Assembly: GCA_021155195.1 (NCBI GenBank) | Contig: JAJNPV010000037.1 | Coordinates: forward strand, 806,001 to 870,000 | From: Ohtaekwangia sp. | Lineage (GTDB): Bacteria > Bacteroidota > Bacteroidia > Cytophagales > Cyclobacteriaceae | Reading direction: 5' to 3' | Length of the DNA: 64,000 nucleotides | Shown here: positions 61,743 through 64,000 of the stretch, piece after piece | Numbering within the stretch: position 1 is the stretch's first letter | Layout: each line of letters opens with the position of its first letter | Made by a program: the position numbers and the translations under genes | Notes under the pieces: generated by a model | Database searches by the model: none | The model's input: the letters and a program-made list of their open reading frames with translations, nothing else | Told to the model about the DNA's origin: nothing

Positions 61743-64000
61743 CTATTTTCTTAAGGAAAGGTTAACTTTTTCAAAGATATCAACAAAGCGTCTCAGCAAT
61801 TCAAAATAGAGTGCCAGGTACAACAATAGGGTTATGCCCCAGATTACCAATAAATTGAAGGAAAAGGTAGTCAAGGTTAATCCCAATAGATTCTTTTCAG
61901 GAAAGAAAAAGGCTGTCCTGTAATCAAATATGTTTTTTGGCTTTGGCGATTGGAAAACAGGATTCACGTTTTGAACTAGTTGTCCCTTGTACTCCATAAT
62001 CCTTTCTTTGGTTGAAATGTTCCGAACCAGATCGGAAAGGCTTTCATTAAAGAATGCATTTTTCTCTTTTTGAATATCAAATCCTTGTTTATCGTAGAAA
62101 GCCATTTTCATTTCAATTGAATCACTATATGCATTATAAGTTTTCTGATAGTGCTTTTCATAATAATCAAAGTAAGTGTCTAACTGATTGCTAATTTCTT
62201 TTGAGTAGCCTGTGCCAACAAAAATATCTTTCAAATCAAGTTGTGAGATTCCCTCTTTAAAGGGTTCATTTTTTAATTCTATGTATAAAATATTTTTATT
62301 TACGGCAACCAGCTTTTGAATAGAATCATCTTTACTCTGGAAGTTGTCGACAAGGAATTGATTTCGCTTCTTTAGTTCATCGGCCAGATAAGCTGATTTA
62401 AAATCGGCTCGCGATTCTTCACGTTCATATTCATAATATCCTTTTTGATACTCATTGTTTTTAAATTGATGCACAGCCATGGCCTCATACGCCCATCGCG
62501 AGGTCATCATATCGGCTACTACAGGTACTTTTCCTTTTGTACTTAATGCATCATTAAGTTTATCAAAATCAAAGATGACTCCGCTCAAGATCATTTGAGG
62601 AATTAAAAGCAAAGGAATTAAAATATAAACGGTCACTGCAGAATTAAATGCAGCGGAGATGTTAAGGCCTAGCACATTGGCAAAACAAGATGTTGTAAAC
62701 AACACTAACCAAAATGCCCACGTCATTCCTTGAATTTCAAGAATCCAGTTACCAATGGCTATAAAGGTAAAAGTTTGGATGGCTGACAAAAGAAATAGAA
62801 TTGCCAGTTTGGAAAGCAGATAGCTATTCCAACTTAGGTTTAAGAAGGATTCCCGTTTTAGAATTTTACGATCTCGGATAATTTCTTCGGCACTTACGGT
62901 AAGTCCCATAAAAAGGGCAACGATAATCGCCATCAGCATAAAGGCTGGTAAATTTTCATTGTAGCGGAAGATGTATTCTTTACCGTCTGGTGCACTTTTA
63001 TATTTAATGATAAACGCTAGGAGAATGGCCAGCAAAGGGGCTTCCAATAAATTAATCAGTAAATATTGTCTGTTACTAATTTTTGAAAGAAAATTCCGCG
63101 TTGTAAAAATGACGGTTTGCTTTAACCGCGAAGGAAGGAGCAATGTTTTAGGAGGCTCTTCGCGGGTTTCTTCAACCACCGATGGCTTGAATTGATTTCT
63201 GAACATTTCATGCCATTGCACCGGAGTTATCTTTCGCTTATTAGTTGGCTGCCCATACTCATCTACTACACGGGCTTCGATAATGTTAAAAATTTGTTCG
63301 GGGTTTACGTTGCCACACACTTCACATTGGCCCCGATTACTATCAACTTGATTGGTTGCTTTTTTGAAATAGGTAACTGCCTGCACCGGATTTCCATAAA
63401 ATGTTGGGAATCCTCCCGTATCCATAATAATCATCTTATCAAACATCTTGTAGATGTCTGAGGAAGGCTGATGAATGACAACAAAAATTAATTTTCCCTT
63501 CAGCGAAAGTTCTTTCAAAAGGTCAATTACATTTTCGGAATCACGAGAGGATAACCCTGAAGTAGGCTCATCCAAGAATAAAATAGCAGGCTCACGAATA
63601 AGTTCCAGAGCTATGTTGAGACGCTTGCGCTGGCCACCGCTTATTTGCTTATCCAGAATACTGCCGACTTTTAAATCTTTCCGGTGGTCAAGACCTAAGT
63701 CCCTTAACACCTTCATTACCCGTTCTTGAATTTCGGCTTCAGGTAACTTTGCAAAACAAAGCTTGGCATTGTAATAGAGATTTTGAAATACGGTAAGTTC
63801 TTCAATTAGCAGATCATCCTGAGCTACGTACCCGATTATGCCTTCAACTTTATTTTTGTCATCATGGATATCAAAACCATTAATTTTAATAGAACCCTTT
63901 CCAGGCTTTTCCAAACCAGCGAGAATATTAAGTAAGGTGGTTTTGCCAGCACCGCTGGCTCCCATAATACCAATCAGTTTGCCAGGACCTTCATTAATTT
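61743..64000 (-). CDS. ABCG-type ABC transporter, ATPase plus permease (N-terminus beyond window)
   Basis: At least 750 residues; the frame stays open to the window edge, and Walker A (MGASGAGKTTLLNILAGLEKP) is right at the edge, so the true start is outside. ATPase: Walker A, then QDDLLIEELTV (Q loop region), SGGQRKRLNIALELIREPAILFLDEPTSGLSSRD (signature and Walker B). After a linker with CEVCGNVNPEQIF, an ABC2 permease of six helices follows. Between helices 5 and 6 is a long polar domain of about 190 residues (YYEYEREESRADFKSAYLADE to IFDYRTAFFFPE). A fused half-transporter exporting an unknown substrate. Confidence 0.9.
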   Translation of the reverse strand, partial: INEGPGKLIGIMGASGAGKTTLLNILAGLEKPGKGSIKINGFDIHDDKNKVEGIIGYVAQDDLLIEELTVFQNLYYNAKLCFAKLPEAEIQERVMKVLRDLGLDHRKDLKVGSILDKQISGGQRKRLNIALELIREPAILFLDEPTSGLSSRDSENVIDLLKELSLKGKLIFVVIHQPSSDIYKMFDKMIIMDTGGFPTFYGNPVQAVTYFKKATNQVDSNRGQCEVCGNVNPEQIFNIIEARVVDEYGQPTNKRKITPVQWHEMFRNQFKPSVVEETREEPPKTLLLPSRLKQTVIFTTRNFLSKISNRQYLLINLLEAPLLAILLAFIIKYKSAPDGKEYIFRYNENLPAFMLMAIIVALFMGLTVSAEEIIRDRKILKRESFLNLSWNSYLLSKLAILFLLSAIQTFTFIAIGNWILEIQGMTWAFWLVLFTTSCFANVLGLNISAAFNSAVTVYILIPLLLIPQMILSGVIFDFDKLNDALSTKGKVPVVADMMTSRWAYEAMAVHQFKNNEYQKGYYEYEREESRADFKSAYLADELKKRNQFLVDNFQSKDDSIQKLVAVNKNILYIELKNEPFKEGISQLDLKDIFVGTGYSKEISNQLDTYFDYYEKHYQKTYNAYSDSIEMKMAFYDKQGFDIQKEKNAFFNESLSDLVRNISTKERIMEYKGQLVQNVNPVFQSPKPKNIFDYRTAFFFPEKNLLGLTLTTFSFNLLVIWGITLLLYLALYFELLRRFVDIFEKVNLSLRK

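Overview
The window looks like a piece of chromosome from a Bacteroidota bacterium, most likely class Cytophagia (order Cytophagales). The evidence is the gene content rather than a database match: two proteins with type IX secretion C-terminal sorting domains, a Bacteroidota-style LptD, SusC-era TonB receptor machinery, lysyl-tRNA synthetase with the extra C-terminal helical tail, Tat-like secreted sugar enzymes, and promoters of the TTTG-N19/20-TAnnTTTG type. Base composition is moderately AT-rich. No rRNA, tRNA, CRISPR array, transposase or prophage was found.

Layout. 1-2.9 kb (minus): partial EamA transporter, LptG permease, Tgt. 3.3-7.7 kb (plus): orphan 7TM histidine kinase, family 2 glycosyltransferase overlapping an ECF sigma factor, and a small membrane-anchored protein. 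7.9-12.6 kb (plus): outer-membrane operon of a beta-barrel protein, a PAP2/haloperoxidase-like lipoprotein and a TonB-dependent receptor, closed by a clear terminator. 12.7-16.2 kb (plus): circularly permuted ATP-grasp, alpha-E and transglutaminase trio. 16.2-22.8 kb: K+/H+ antiporter, a 31-residue membrane protein, RsmG, a fibre-like protein paired with a type IX cargo protein, CrcB, PlsC. 22.9-27.7 kb (minus): accessory-looking stretch with a MazEF-type and an AbiEii-type toxin-antitoxin module around a Gfo/Idh/MocA oxidoreductase and a sulfatase-modifying-factor-like protein.

27.8-36.0 kb: RsmB-like methyltransferase, then a plus-strand run of a secreted TIM-barrel isomerase, two tandem exported TPR-CHAT peptidase-like proteins and a Dabb lipoprotein. 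36.1-42.1 kb: membrane protein, PLP enzyme and penicillin-acylase-like enzyme on the minus strand, diverging from a D-Ala-D-Ala dipeptidase and an M42 peptidase. 42.1-46.6 kb: large type IX-secreted GloVer repeat protein, metal/cobalamin-binding protein, NAD(P)-binding reductase. 46.6-52.3 kb: AroA, AroB, proline dehydrogenase, LysS. 52.4-57.1 kb: LptD, an N-acetylmuramoyl-L-alanine amidase and an MlaD-type protein (cell-envelope assembly). 57.1-64 kb: acyl-CoA carboxylase beta subunit, SirB1-like protein, alpha/beta hydrolase, two exported proteins and an ABCG-type transporter truncated by the window edge.

Most of the window is ordinary housekeeping and envelope biogenesis. The parts that stand out are the exported tandem TPR-CHAT pair with its co-directional neighbours, the internally duplicated PAP2 lipoprotein coupled to a TonB receptor, the ATP-grasp/alpha-E/transglutaminase trio, the two adjacent toxin-antitoxin modules (one with two well-formed operator palindromes), and a 31-residue membrane protein that sits in an apparent intergenic gap.
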